Of a stretch of DNA of 64,000 bases, positions 58,301 to 64,000 are shown in pieces. Origin of the DNA: Catonia carolina (taxonomy: Eukaryota; Arthropoda; Insecta; Hemiptera; Achilidae); NCBI GenBank assembly GCA_035578175.1, contig JAQMRL010000014.1:14335774-14399773 (forward strand), given 5' to 3'. The notes beneath the pieces are model-generated. The model searched no databases, had not been told where the DNA came from, and worked only from the letters and a program-made list of their open reading frames with translations. The first letter of the stretch is position 1. Each line of letters starts with the position of its first letter. The position numbers were made by a program, and so were the translations under genes.

Positions 58301-59227
58301 ATAACACTTAGCTTAAATGAACTTTTACTTACAATTATTCCAAAAACGCTAGATCCCGCACTTCTGACACCAATGTGACACTTATTGCTAAGGTTAGTTT
58401 CGGGATCTAGGTTATTAAATAATTAATACACTAAATTTTACAGTTACAAAGATTTATTACACTAAAAGATTACAAAATAAATAATTCAACTAATTATAAT
58501 TAAGAAATACAATAAATGATTTAATGATTCACTTAAAATAAATAACAAACAATAAATAACTTAATAACTTACTTAGCCTACTTACAATCACTTTTATAGA
58601 TTACACTAACATACAACACAAACTGAATTCACAAAACTACACATTAACTTTACAATACACACACAACAAAGAGACGGTATAACAATCTTACTCGGATACG
58701 TAATCTGTTTACGCACCTAGACAATCAAACGGCAAAGATCACACGAATACTGACTCGACCGCGCCCGGGGGCCTCCTTTTATTATCATTCACAAAGATCG
58801 TTCCAGAACAAAGTAGAGAAATCTACTCAAGTACAAAAATAACTCTTTATTAATGAATGCTATAAAAATCCCTTTGTTAACAAGTCAACTATTGTAAATA
58901 GAAACGTAAACAACCTCATAAACAACTTCATAAAAATAGGTGTACACAATAGTATACCTGAACTTTTATAATAGGCGTACTACACGAGTTTTTACAACTT
59001 TTGTGAATAGACACACCTTTATGGCCATCATTGTAAAACTGTCATTCACAATTGATATTTTTATTATTCCCTAATTACCTCTATGAATGGAATTCTGGAA
59101 CATTCGTGATCCGTCTAGTCGATTATGTTACAATATTATTATTATTATTATTAATTGTTTTTTTTTGTGGCAGGTGATGAACGCAGCGTATTCTTACTAC
59201 AACATGCTGAGAACCCTACGCAAATAA
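38293..59227 (+). CDS. odorant receptor (7tm_6 family), five exons
   Basis: Joined exons 38293-39074, 44310-44409, 46542-46643, 48954-49109 and 59174-59227 give 397 aa, the usual OR length. All introns are GT-AG. The first is phase 2 and the other three are phase 0, matching the conserved phase-0 introns at the C-terminus of insect ORs. About seven hydrophobic segments are visible (near residues 27-47, 60-85, 120-150, 178-205, 265-292, 298-320, 365-385). The product should be an odour-tuning subunit that forms a ligand-gated cation channel with Orco in the dendrite membrane of olfactory neurons. Start ATG is preceded by an in-frame TAA. No frameshift or stop interrupts it; AATAAA lies at 59257-59262. 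The ligand cannot be inferred. Confidence 0.9.
39103..39745 (+). repeat. family R, copy G, 3' truncated
   Basis: Starts TTTACTTTCTCTCGCC 28 bp after the OR exon 1 donor and runs through the R blocks until GTATATATAATA. The last third of R is absent. From 39745 to 40150 there is unassigned DNA with two copies of an AGTTCCGGTTT...ACCGGAA motif. Confidence 0.8.
40150..40790 (-). pseudogene. RTE-like LINE 3' end (RT C-terminus)
   Basis: Two minus frames give IRIEKARAAFLKMRPLLSARDL, ETRTRLLKCYVFSILLYGVEA, then after a frame change MEVLRRIGKELEIL, KLIYLGHIMRGPKYEIL and RRRISWLRNLREAF. This is the typical C-terminal half of insect endonuclease-RT LINEs. It ends near a (GAA)n tract at about 40158, as RTE elements do. 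Lies in OR intron 1. Confidence 0.82.
40790..40990 (+). pseudogene. possible LINE C-terminal fragment
   Basis: Plus-strand frame with IVTWLREIQNDMKELNLTMEDL followed by WYKHQ, resembling the basic C-terminal tail of some LINE polyproteins. Only one block supports it. Confidence 0.4.
41118..41480 (-). pseudogene. LINE RT motif fragment
   Basis: Minus-strand THMAFIDFEKPFDKVDR (RT motif with Asp) and QILEKRGYPIHLLNAIK, with an upstream block in other frames. Short, frame-broken remnant inside OR intron 1. Confidence 0.65.
41655..42465 (-). pseudogene. Jockey-clade LINE fragment
   Basis: Reading leftwards: VLDAEQAFEKIWLVGLLYKVK (RT motif A region), SGVPQGSVL, an internal deletion, then ATFADDKALLAK (the FADD catalytic motif). 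Then LQKWR, the MHLNRRLTWKTHV block, NSSLSLENKLLLYK, YGVQLWGTTSRS and RAPWFARN. Same family as 2989-3961 but longer and frame-broken. Confidence 0.8.
42729..42760 (+). promoter_or_regulatory. TATA plus TCAGTT initiator, possible solo LTR
   Basis: TATATAAAG at 42729 and TCAGTT with A at 42755 form a good insect core promoter. The surrounding 42480-42990 has the look of an LTR (TATA, R-like start), but the ends and a target duplication were not found. Confidence 0.35.
42994..43967 (+). repeat. family R, copy H, near full length
   Basis: Complete from ACTTTCTCTTGCC to CACACCAGATTTTTTA. Bears a compound (GT)n(GA)n(GT)n microsatellite at 43124-43178 after GATTGGTGTG. In OR intron 1. Confidence 0.85.
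44310..44409 (+). CDS. OR exon 2
   Basis: Acceptor TTTGTCAG at 44309. The first G completes the Lys codon, then DVKLMNECVAFAGTM and FQMCIFLYCAAE (segment 5). Donor GTACGT at 44410. 100 nt; with exon 1 the length is a multiple of three. Confidence 0.9.
44477..45256 (+). mobile_element. Tc-like transposon, snap-back deletion derivative
   Basis: 780 bp flanked by TA at 44475-44476 and 45257-45258. Terminal inverted repeats of about 210 bp start C(C/A)G(G/A)GTGATTTTTTAG. A transposase N-terminus starts at ATG 44663: MSFTLEQRVFILEQYF, then in shifted frames SRKRSGRPTLLTDDV, KSLQKLSSHVDLSCSSAQKA and LELQPPDLNKRL. The catalytic part is missing. The right repeat contains an inverted copy of the start codon and about the first 10 codons, so the right end is a duplicate of the left. 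Lies in OR intron 2. Confidence 0.82.
45285..45365 (-). repeat. short repeat shared with 28181 and 51497
   Basis: The reverse complement contains AACAGATTGAGTGTAAATAATTT, paralleling CGATCGAGTGCAAATAATTT at 28198 and the copy near 51515. Confidence 0.45.
45536..45655 (+). repeat. short interspersed repeat S, copy 2
   Basis: GGCACGCTGATAAGCGTAC, CCACTCAGTGAGGAAGGC and TTTTACTTAGTAAA match copy 1 at 38013. Its B-box-like part is mutated (ATGTTCAAACC). Confidence 0.55.
45660..46530 (+). repeat. family R, copy I, diverged, with SINE inside
   Basis: The most diverged R copy (AACATTGTTTTTATGTCGG, AGCACTTTGAAACCCC, GATAAGGTAAGCGGC). It is interrupted by a SINE at 46279-46446 and resumes with AGAGCCTAGTTTAGC. 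Its end abuts OR exon 3. Confidence 0.7.
46279..46446 (+). repeat. tRNA-derived SINE
   Basis: A box TAGCGTAGAGGTGATGTG near 46291 and B box GGTTCGATTCC near 46333, spaced as in tRNA genes. A non-tRNA body follows, with a TAAATAAATAAAAAAA tail. Inserted in R copy I. Transcription would be by RNA polymerase III, mobilised by LINE machinery. Confidence 0.8.
46542..46643 (+). CDS. OR exon 3
   Basis: 34 codons, SDNKFAKGAFFIIVL to SINGQKIIDG (segment 6). Acceptor ATTGTTTCAG, donor GTAAGT. The upstream R copy reaches to within about 12 bp of the exon, so much of the acceptor region may be repeat-derived. Confidence 0.9.
46644..48399. other. OR intron 3 DNA without recognised element
   Basis: Contains a GC-richer patch at about 46700-46880 and a short direct repeat CGTACGTAAATT near 47720-47745. 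Small frames (46895-47101, 47320-47628 reverse) show no family motif. Confidence 0.4.
48400..48705 (+). repeat. family R, copy J, 3' part only
   Basis: Begins GTAAAACGCTTAGTTTAGCG and ends GTTTCGCACCAGATTTTT, covering the last 300 bp of R. In OR intron 3. Confidence 0.8.
48743..48924 (+). repeat. tRNA-derived SINE with poly(A) tail
   Basis: GCCGGCCGCATTGGCGTAG with A box TGGCGTAGTTGG and B box GGTTCGAATCCC, a tRNA-like head of about 80 bp. A body follows with GTCGGACGTTAAACC and an A14 tail at 48911-48924. It is a different family from the SINE at 46279. The reverse strand reads RPHDERRARYQLRQC, a common spurious protein from this SINE type. Confidence 0.88.
48954..49109 (+). CDS. OR exon 4
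   Basis: 52 codons: IKRCLYECDWVEKP, FRKMLLTMMTRAHAPLEVR and GLYVLNLTNFTN, the conserved OR C-terminal stretch leading into segment 7. Acceptor TTGTTCCAG, donor GTAAGT. A SINE poly(A) ends 30 bp before the exon. Confidence 0.92.
49151..50203 (+). repeat. family R, copy K, with long (GT)n
   Basis: Full-length R copy starting 42 bp after OR exon 4. A GT/GC tract of about 130 bp (49289-49418) sits at the family's microsatellite position. Ends CACACCAGATTTTTTTT. Confidence 0.88.
50204..50454. other. no recognised feature
   Basis: Unassigned intron 4 DNA with a moderately GC-rich patch near 50300-50350. Confidence 0.35.
50455..50640 (+). repeat. short interspersed repeat S, copy 3
   Basis: CCACCTCACTCC, TTTTACTTAATAAGCC, GGTTCAAACC and TTAGCTGATGA match copies 1 and 2. 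The preceding TTTAACGTCGCATGAAC is a motif seen in insect SINEs. Confidence 0.5.
50672..51240 (-). pseudogene. Jockey-clade LINE 3' end
   Basis: Minus strand from 51240: TAAPWYVTNEILHNDLNLPF, KEEIKQYSEK, NPLAINLLDKSED, RLKRFKTLDLP, the last 80 or so residues of a Jockey-type ORF2. A 3' UTR follows. 5' truncated at a patch of short repeats. Confidence 0.75.
51233..51350. repeat. degenerate GTGATTACT repeat patch
   Basis: Irregular iterations of GTGATTACTGTAG, GTGACTACTA and CAGTGATTAGTC directly at the 5' truncation point of the LINE, beginning with its last codons. Confidence 0.6.
51612..52520 (-). repeat. family R, copy L (reverse)
   Basis: From AAATCTGGTGTGAAACAC to TTCATATAGGAAAGAC, with all main R blocks reversed and almost no microsatellite. 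Directly adjoins the LTR retrotransposon (8 bp away). The DNA 51351-51611 includes a short repeat near 51497 (GTAGCCCTGGAACTAGCAG). Confidence 0.82.
52529..53341 (-). repeat. 3' LTR (left)
   Basis: 813 bp. Differs from the right LTR by only a handful of substitutions plus an extra stretch of about 54 bp rich in TTTAA pentamers at about 52678-52735. Confidence 0.92.
53342..53357 (-). promoter_or_regulatory. polypurine tract
   Basis: Sense AAGAAGGGGGCAA lies immediately before the TGTAACA start of the 3' LTR. Confidence 0.75.
53353..56787 (-). pseudogene. gypsy-like Pol, all domains, several lesions
   Basis: Protease MDTGASISVI (DTG) from 56787. A frameshift near 56620, then FILGLDIL. TAA near 56072. 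RT 56027-55269 has ESDSPWSSPVVLVKKKNG, FSTLDLKSGYWQV (motif A), MPFGLCNAPATFE and LVYLDDIIV (YxDD). A frameshift near 55300 leads to RNase H 55243-54770: FIVDTDASNVGIGG, TRRELLAVV, LRTDHSALTWL. A frameshift near 54780 leads to the integrase: GGHLGVKKT, then CDTCAASRG (zinc domain), IDIAGPF, SDQGRNFE, MVERYIKTVEEH (DDE). TAA near 53641, then VWLYRPRRKKG and EGPYAVHDRI to 53353. Roughly three frameshifts and two stops; catalytic residues themselves are intact. Confidence 0.92.
56913..58118 (-). CDS. Gag of gypsy-like element
   Basis: 401 codons from 58118; MASSVDMTVLMQMF at 58076 is the likelier start. Residues about 30-140 are a Glu/Lys/Asn heptad coiled coil. Residues 170-320 are the retrotransposon gag domain (APKFDGSSSWQVFRRQFEAA, LEGRYGEHNLAAIYKSELRG, PGETLQEFTLDIEQLAQKAF). 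The C-terminal knuckle reads FWQCGKPGHFRRNC: the first Cys of CX2CX4HX4C is Phe, a one-base change that should abolish zinc binding. Confidence 0.9.
   Translation of the reverse strand: MLICFVINCKSLVKMASSVDMTVLMQMFNEIKASNEETNNKIQAIDHKIQSGNDEIKTELKVELGKIRDNVDSLNNRVDSVEFKLQENVESLESKLDENVKEVRNSVVKFVESRLKENNELMDTRLEEIDKAIDIRFKDIVKTVKSSEYRGPVIHADSTSSGRGISVKAPKFDGSSSWQVFRRQFEAAADFNTWSPAEKTTVLMTSLQGQAAEVLRAVPATAGYEEIVAALEGRYGEHNLAAIYKSELRGRRKKPGETLQEFTLDIEQLAQKAFPEQPVGFIQEEAAQCFGNGVRDAKMKKHLILQGHKTLNEALTQALRIEAVTASTDTPAKVRRVTANEYNGSNRFEARPNRSTPGQNHRRTPTSEKQLFWQCGKPGHFRRNCGENKPTSDQGNDETPA
58350..58373 (-). promoter_or_regulatory. primer-binding site
   Basis: Sense TTGGTGTCAGAAGTGCGG directly follows the 5' LTR (GTGTCACA end) and has the TGG start expected of a tRNA 3'-end complement. 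Confidence 0.65.
58374..59132 (-). repeat. 5' LTR (right)
   Basis: 759 bp, sense start TGTAACATAATCGAC. Nearly identical to the left LTR, pointing to a recent insertion. Confidence 0.92.
59174..59227 (+). CDS. OR exon 5 (terminal)
   Basis: 18 codons, VMNAAYSYYNMLRTLRK and TAA. It carries the Tyr-Ser-Tyr-type C-terminus of insect ORs. The acceptor TGTGGCAG follows a T-rich tract and an ATT microsatellite at 59133-59156. Confidence 0.9.
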   Translation: MMNAAYSYYNMLRTLRK

Positions 59228-59256
59228 TCCCATTAAATTGTTACTTAATAAGGATA

Positions 59257-59262
59257 AATAAA
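59257..59262 (+). promoter_or_regulatory. poly(A) signal of the OR gene
   Basis: AATAAA 30 nt after the stop codon, before the mariner at 59337; implies a short 3' UTR. Confidence 0.6.
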
Positions 59263-59336
59263 CCTTCAAGTGAAAAAATTGATTTATTTTTTAAAGTATT
59301 TTAAAATACCTGAATAGTTTCCTGAATTAAAATATA

Positions 59337-60071
59337 CGAGTTGTGGCTATTAAATAACGAGACTGACATTAAAAAAATTTATTTTTATTTTATGCATAAT
59401 CATTTATTGTCACCTTCAATATATACTCCTCTATCCCTACAACGCTCCATGCTAATTTTCCATTGTTGGAAACAGTGCTGGAAGTCATCTTCTGTCAGCT
59501 CCTTCAGGACACGTGCCGCTTTCTCTTTTACAGCTTCCACAGACTCAAATCTTGTCCCTTTTAATGCATATTTCACTTTAGGGAACAGGTAGAAGATAAT
59601 AACATGTGATGAAATGTGGTTTTTTATTTATGATTCGGAAAAGAAGTGCCAATCCATGCACTGGAAGAGCATTACTTCACCGAGAACCAAAAAAGCTCGA
59701 ATGAGCAAGTCAAAATTTAAAGCAATGATGATTGTTTTTTTTTTATATCCATGGGATTGTGTACCTTCACTGGGTTCCTGAAGGTCACACAATTAATTAA
59801 TATTACTACCCCGAGTTACTTTCTAAACTACGTCAAAGAGTAAGGAAATCTGCCCCGAAATGTGGAAGGACAAATCATGGGTTCTCCACCAAGACAATGC
59901 GCCAGCTCATTCCGCGTTATCTGTCAAGAGATTCCTAGCCAAGTACATTCGCATGGACCGTTGTATGGATAGAGAAGGAGTGTATATTGAAGATGACAAT
60001 AAACGATTATGTATAAAATAAAAATAAAATTTTTTACAACGTCAGTCTCGTTATTTAATAGCCTTACCTCG
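59337..60071 (+). mobile_element. mariner derivative with two 3' ends
   Basis: 735 bp between TA dinucleotides (59335-59336, 60072-60073), with terminal repeats containing GGCTATTAAATAACGAGAC. The right part (59597-60071, + strand) is the transposase middle (DEMW, then SWVLHQDNAPAHSALS) followed by the extreme C-terminus (GVYIEDDNKRLCIK) and 3' end. The left part (59340-59593) is, in reverse, the C-terminus YLFPKVKYALKGTRFESV to YIEGDNK and the same 3' end. Both termini therefore derive from the 3' end of a mariner like 27640-28182. Non-autonomous. Confidence 0.87.
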
Positions 60072-60105
60072 TAAACATACAATCAGCTTATTATCATCAT
60101 CATCA

Positions 60106-60876
60106 TCACCCAAACACGGATAGGCCTAAAGCCTGTTCCGGCACCCATCTTCGTAGCGGTCTTCCTCTATCACGTCTACCCCGTGGGGCATAACTTAATA
60201 TTTGGACTGGTAGTCTTTCCTCTCGCATTCTATTCACATGTTCGCACCACCTGGAATTATAGCGCGCAATCCCGTCTAATAGTGGTTGGACCTGTAATTC
60301 TGCTCGAATACTTTCATTACGTTTCATGTCCAGTCTATTATAGCCTGCCGTCGCCCTTAAAAACTTCATTTCTGCACTTTGTATTAGAGATCTCTCTCGT
60401 TGCGTCATGGTCCAACTTTCACTGCCATACAGCAAAACCGGGACTGCCATAGTTTTGTACAGTTTAATTCGTGTATCCTTTCTTGTCTTATTTTTCAAAG
60501 TTCGATGTATTGTCCCGCAAATTGTTCTAAACTTATTCAGTTTATTCATAACATCATCATCTTTTAAAAAGCTTACGTCACATCCTAAATATTTAAAATG
60601 CGATACTTGTTCTAAAACCTTATCATGTATAACGATTTTCGTTCTGATTGGATACTTGCCCTTAAAGGCCATAGTCTTTGACTTAGCGGCAGATAGCTTC
60701 ACTCCATAACCCTCACAGATCTTTTGTAGTTCAAACACAGCTTTCTGCAAATCATTTTCAGTTTCCATGATAACTACCTGATCATCCGCATATAGCAAAC
60801 AGCTTAAATCATAATCGGCGATTTGTACACCAGCATTTATGCTCTCATTCCACTTGTTCAGAATCCAATCTATATA
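60106..60876 (-). pseudogene. LINE RT palm and C-terminus
   Basis: Frame of 230 aa from MLYADDQVV (YADD catalytic motif), continuous upstream through IDWILNKWNESINAGV. Then KSKTMAFKGKYPIRTK, HFKYLGCDVSF, RTLKNKTRKDTR, VPVLLYGSESWTMTQRE, EMKFLRATAGYNRLD and WCEHVNRMREERLPVQI. This is the classic insect LINE endonuclease-RT C-terminus; the 5' half is absent by truncation. The frame is intact but split from motif B by the mariner. Confidence 0.9.
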
Positions 60877-60878
60877 TA

Positions 60879-61810
60879 CGAGGCGTGTTTTTTAAGTAAG
60901 TACCGTTTTGCGATTCCGCCGCCGCAGCGCTACGGTCGGCGTTCCGCGCATGCGCGCTGGTTACCTACATCTCTTGTCTACGCACTGACGCCATTACAGT
61001 CTGATTCTTCATTGTATACGTTGTTTACTGAGTGTTTAAGATGCCTCCGACAATCGTGAGTCCCGCTGATTGTGAAGTACGGGCTGTTATACGATTTCTT
61101 AGTGCTAAAGGCGTAAAACCGATCGATATTCATCGTGAGATCGTTGAAGTTAACGGACAAAACATTATGAGTGATGGAATGGTAAGGAAATGGGTGAGAG
61201 CATTTAAAGATGGCCGCACAAATGTGCAACAATTTCTGCCCGGAAAATCATGTGCACAGTTTTTTGGGACAGAAAATGAGTATTGCTAGTGGAGTTTCTG
61301 CCTCGTAATGAGACAATCAATGCAGCGTCTTATTGTGAGACATTGAAAAATCTGCGTCGTGCAATCCAGAACAAAAGACGTGGCAAGTTGAGTAAGGGTA
61401 TCGTTTTGCTGCATGACAATGCCCGTCCACATGTGGCTAATCAGACCAAAGATCTCATCAAATCATTTAAATGGGAAACTCTAGATCATCCTCCATACAG
61501 CCCTGATTTGGCGCCCAGCGACTACCATTTGTTCCTGCACTTGAAGAAACACCTGGGCGGTCGGCGTCTTCAAGACGATAACAAAGTCAAAACATTTGTG
61601 ATGCAGTGGTTAACAAATCAGGCGGCAGAATTTTATCAGGAGGGTATTCAAAAACTGGTGCCACGTTATGACAAGTGCCTCAGTATTCACGGAAATTATG
61701 TAGAAAAGTAGATTAAGGTACAGGCTTTCATGTAAAAATAAAATTATTGCGATATCTTTGCACGTCTTTTTTTAATTCCAAAACGGTACTTACTTAAAAA
61801 ACACGCCTCG
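60879..61810 (+). mobile_element. mariner element, internally deleted
   Basis: 932 bp with inverted ends CGAGGCGTGTTTTTTAAGTA flanked by TA (60877-60878, 61811-61812), inserted in the LINE RT between the Ile and Tyr codons of FNIYID. The transposase N-terminus (from ATG near 61041: CEVRAVIRFLSAKGVKPIDI, SDGMVRKWVRAFKDGR) is joined by a deletion to the core, losing the first catalytic Asp region. The rest includes VLLHDNARPHVANQ (second Asp) and HPPYSPDLAPSDYHLF (third Asp), ending at 61711. TGA near 61281 also interrupts. Confidence 0.92.
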
Positions 61811-61978
61811 TATATTAAAAAGCGTCGGAGACAAACTGCAACCCTGTCTCACCCCCTTATTTGTAACAATCGCTGATATCCCCCACATCTGATATCAGTG
61901 GTACAGAGTTTGTATGAAGATACAGCTGTCCATATATACAGGTTGGAAATAGACTGACATCAACAATCAGCTTATTAT

Positions 61979-62599
61979 ATTATAAAAATAATATTGCATG
62001 TTAACGCGCTCTATAATCGATGTGTTCAGTACGAGGTGCAAGACGAGAGTAAACTATTACAGCTTTTATACGCATGCGCGCGTAATGATTGTTAGGTACA
62101 GTATGACTACGCTGGTAAACATTCGGATTGGTCTAAAGTGTGGAACAGCAGAGCTCATCAACCGTGAAAAGCATAAGTCTATATTATAACATTACTCTTT
62201 CTTTCTACAGCCCCTATCAACCACGTTTCACTCCCGCATAATGCTATTAGTAACGCAATATAAGTTGACGATCGTCAGGGAGAGCAAGACTGGAATATGC
62301 GGGGTTTGTAGTGCTATCATATGTGCTTTTCTAATACAGTACATTATAGCGACAGCTCTTACCATGACATGTTGTAGTTTTACTCTTACATTGATTTATT
62401 ATGTTTACAACTATGTCCTTTTATAAACATCCCATTGTTTTATTTATTGATTCTTAATAATTATCCTAAATAATAAACATTCATTCTAAATAAGCCATAA
62501 TACAAGGCCTGAGCTTTATTTAGTATCCTTTTTGGTCATCAGCAGTAAACTGAATTACTGCACTCTGACATTTGGTAGTGATAGACTAGTTAGTCCGTG
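61979..62599. other. no recognised gene
   Basis: Short frames at 61998-62189 and 62241-62426 (hydrophobic) have no recognised family. Confidence 0.35.
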
Positions 62600-63735
62600 A
62601 GTTACGTCTGTGAAGTTGGCCCCACCCATACAAAAATTTGAAAAAAAAATTAGTGCATTCGATTTTTCTACGTTTGTTCCGGATTGTTCCGCAAAAATTT
62701 TCGTTTGTTCCGCTCAAATAAGCGAGAAAATCGAGAAAAACCGTGGGTGGGGCTAACTTCACGATGGCCCCCCCCATTTAACTTTTTCAACTTTTTTTTG
62801 CATAGATCGATAGATCTTCGTTTGTTCCGGATTGTTCCGCAAAAATTTTCGTTTGTTCCGCTCAAACAAGCGAGAAAATCGAGGAAAACTGGGTGGGGCT
62901 AACTTCACGCTGGCCCCCCCCCACTCAACTTTTCCAACTTTTTTTTACATAGATCGATAGATATTCGTTTGTTCCGGATTGTTCCACAAAAATTTTCGTT
63001 TGTTCCGCTCAAATAAGCGAGAAAATGGAGGAAAACTGCGGCGAGCTAGCCCCCCCCACTCAACTTTTTGAACTTTTTTATACATGGATCGATAGGTCTT
63101 CGTTTGTTCCGGATTGTTCCGCAAAAATTTTCGTTCGTTCTGCTCAAATAAGCGAGAAAATCGAGGAAAACTGCTGGGGGATAGCGTGAAGTTAGCCCCA
63201 CCCACTCAACTTTTTGAACTTTTTTTTACATGGATCGATAGATCTTCGTTTGTTCCGGATTGTTCCACAAAAATTTTCGTTTGTTCCGCTCAAATAAGCG
63301 AGAAAATCGAGGAAAACTGCTGGGGGATAGCGTGAAGTTAGCCCCACCCACTCAACTTTTTGAACTTTTTTTTACATGGATCGATAGATCTTCGTTTGTT
63401 CCGGATTGTTCCGCAAAAATTTTCGTTTGTTCCGCTCAAATAAGCGAGAAAATCGAGGAAAACTGCTGGGGGATAGCGTGAAGTTAGCCCCACCCACTCA
63501 ACTTTTTGAACTTTTTTTTACATGGATCGATAGATCTTCGTTTGTTCCGGATTGTTCCGCAAAAATTTTCGTTTGTTCCGCTCAAATAGGCGAGAAAATC
63601 GAGGAAAACTTTGTAGTGGTGGGGGTAAACAAGCGCGTTTAATATATTTAACATTGTTTTTGTCTATATCGATAGCCTTTAAATAGTTGTGGGTTGTTCC
63701 GCATAAAGTTTCCTTTGTTCCGCTCAAATAATATT
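62600..63735. repeat. tandem satellite, about 146-bp unit
   Basis: Seven units, with GTTTGTTCCGGATTGTTCC recurring near 62672, 62820, 62967, 63102, 63248, 63394 and 63540, plus a degenerate one near 63690. The last spacings are 146 bp and the early ones 135-148. The unit core TGTTCCGCTCAAATAAGCG and GAGAAAATCGAGGAAAAC is conserved; the GTGAAGTTAGCCCCACCC segment varies. Within each unit TTTGTTCCG occurs twice. Frames on both strands are by-products of the repeat. Confidence 0.93.
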
Positions 63736-64000
63736 TAAATTGATACCGGTATTATTCCGAAAACAAGCCGTACCCGAATTTAAGCCGAATCGGAAAAAAT
63801 ACTATAAAACTAGGAAAAAAATTAAAGTAGAGTACTTGTATGTTTTTGAAAATATTCTATTTTATAAGAAACGATTACCGTAGTCTACAAACAATATACT
63901 TACTACTTAATTAGCATTTAGAAGTTTTTGTTTATTTTTTGTTGAATGCTGAACACAAGATTCATCTACATGATAGGTATTTTCTTCCGGCTTCTTTGTT
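63736..64000. other. no recognised feature
   Basis: AT-rich end of the window. Confidence 0.35.

Larger units (their letters stand above)
52529..59132 (-). mobile_element. gypsy-like LTR retrotransposon (minus), complete ends
   Basis: LTRs at 52529-53341 and 58374-59132, both TGTGACAC...GTTACA on the + strand, flanked by the 4-bp duplication ATAT (52525-52528, 59133-59136). Inside, in minus sense: primer-binding site, gag, protease-RT-RNase H-integrase, polypurine tract. It sits in OR intron 4, opposite to the gene. GC-rich coding DNA contrasts with the AT-rich LTRs and surroundings. Confidence 0.93.
60095..61962 (-). mobile_element. RTE-like LINE, interrupted by mariner
   Basis: 5'-truncated minus-strand LINE with a (GAT)n tail at 60095-60110, flanked by the exact 16-bp duplication ACAATCAGCTTATTAT (60079-60094, 61963-61978). 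The coding part reads NKGVRQGCSLSPTLFNI, is split by a mariner, and resumes YIDWILNKWN then LLYADDQVVIMETENDLQ. Confidence 0.92.

Noticed and set aside
62586..63727. Eight short ORFs on both strands
   Set aside because: All are frames through the 146-bp satellite and repeat with it.

Overview
This is insect nuclear DNA. It is AT-rich and intron-bearing, with a complete insect-type odorant receptor (7tm_6) gene, and most of the rest is layered transposable elements: Ty3/gypsy-like LTR retrotransposons, Jockey- and RTE-like LINEs, mariner, Tc-like and pogo DNA transposons, and tRNA-derived SINEs. A hemipteran would fit the LINE and OR types, but the order cannot be fixed from sequence alone.

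Host gene. The one convincing host gene is an odorant receptor on the + strand with five exons: 38293-39074, 44310-44409, 46542-46643, 48954-49109 and 59174-59227. All junctions are GT-AG and all phases agree. The spliced CDS is 1194 nt (397 aa plus stop), followed by AATAAA about 30 nt after the stop. Its four introns (5.2, 2.1, 2.3 and 10.1 kb) are packed with transposons. A second, enigmatic unit at 37481-37905 has a TATA box and a canonical histone-type 3' stem-loop but no recognisable histone.

Layout. 1-1345: pogo-type transposase tail and LINE tail. 1393-7676: copies of a roughly 1 kb interspersed repeat (family R here) arranged as tandem partial copies and as a large inverted repeat around a dead LINE, with a Jockey LINE inserted in one arm. 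7677-16240: T-rich DNA carrying an internally deleted gypsy-like element in which gag is joined to the integrase C-terminus. 16262-17358: a small unexplained ORF, a Tc-like fragment and a mariner fragment. 17359-26815: a minus-strand gypsy-like element, whose left LTR holds a 2.1 kb foldback transposon (17591-19702). 27640-30335: a mariner fragment and another R copy. 30780-36746: a plus-strand gypsy-like element with a 544 bp 5' LTR and a truncated 3' LTR. 37481-59227: the stem-loop unit and the OR gene, whose last intron contains a complete minus-strand gypsy-like element (52529-59132, 4-bp target duplication). 59337-61962: a rearranged mariner and an RTE-like LINE interrupted by another mariner. 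62600-63735: a tandem satellite of about 146 bp.

Most unusual. The foldback element at 17591-19702 has inverted arms of about 420-450 bp around an array of 76-bp units. Each unit is itself a 17-bp-stem hairpin, and the array reverses orientation near 18950. Its insertion is proved by an 8-bp duplication and by an uninterrupted paralogous LTR at 26358-26815. Two other DNA transposons (44477-45256 and 59337-60071) are also snap-back derivatives in which both ends come from the same original end, so inverted-duplication rearrangement recurs in this locus.
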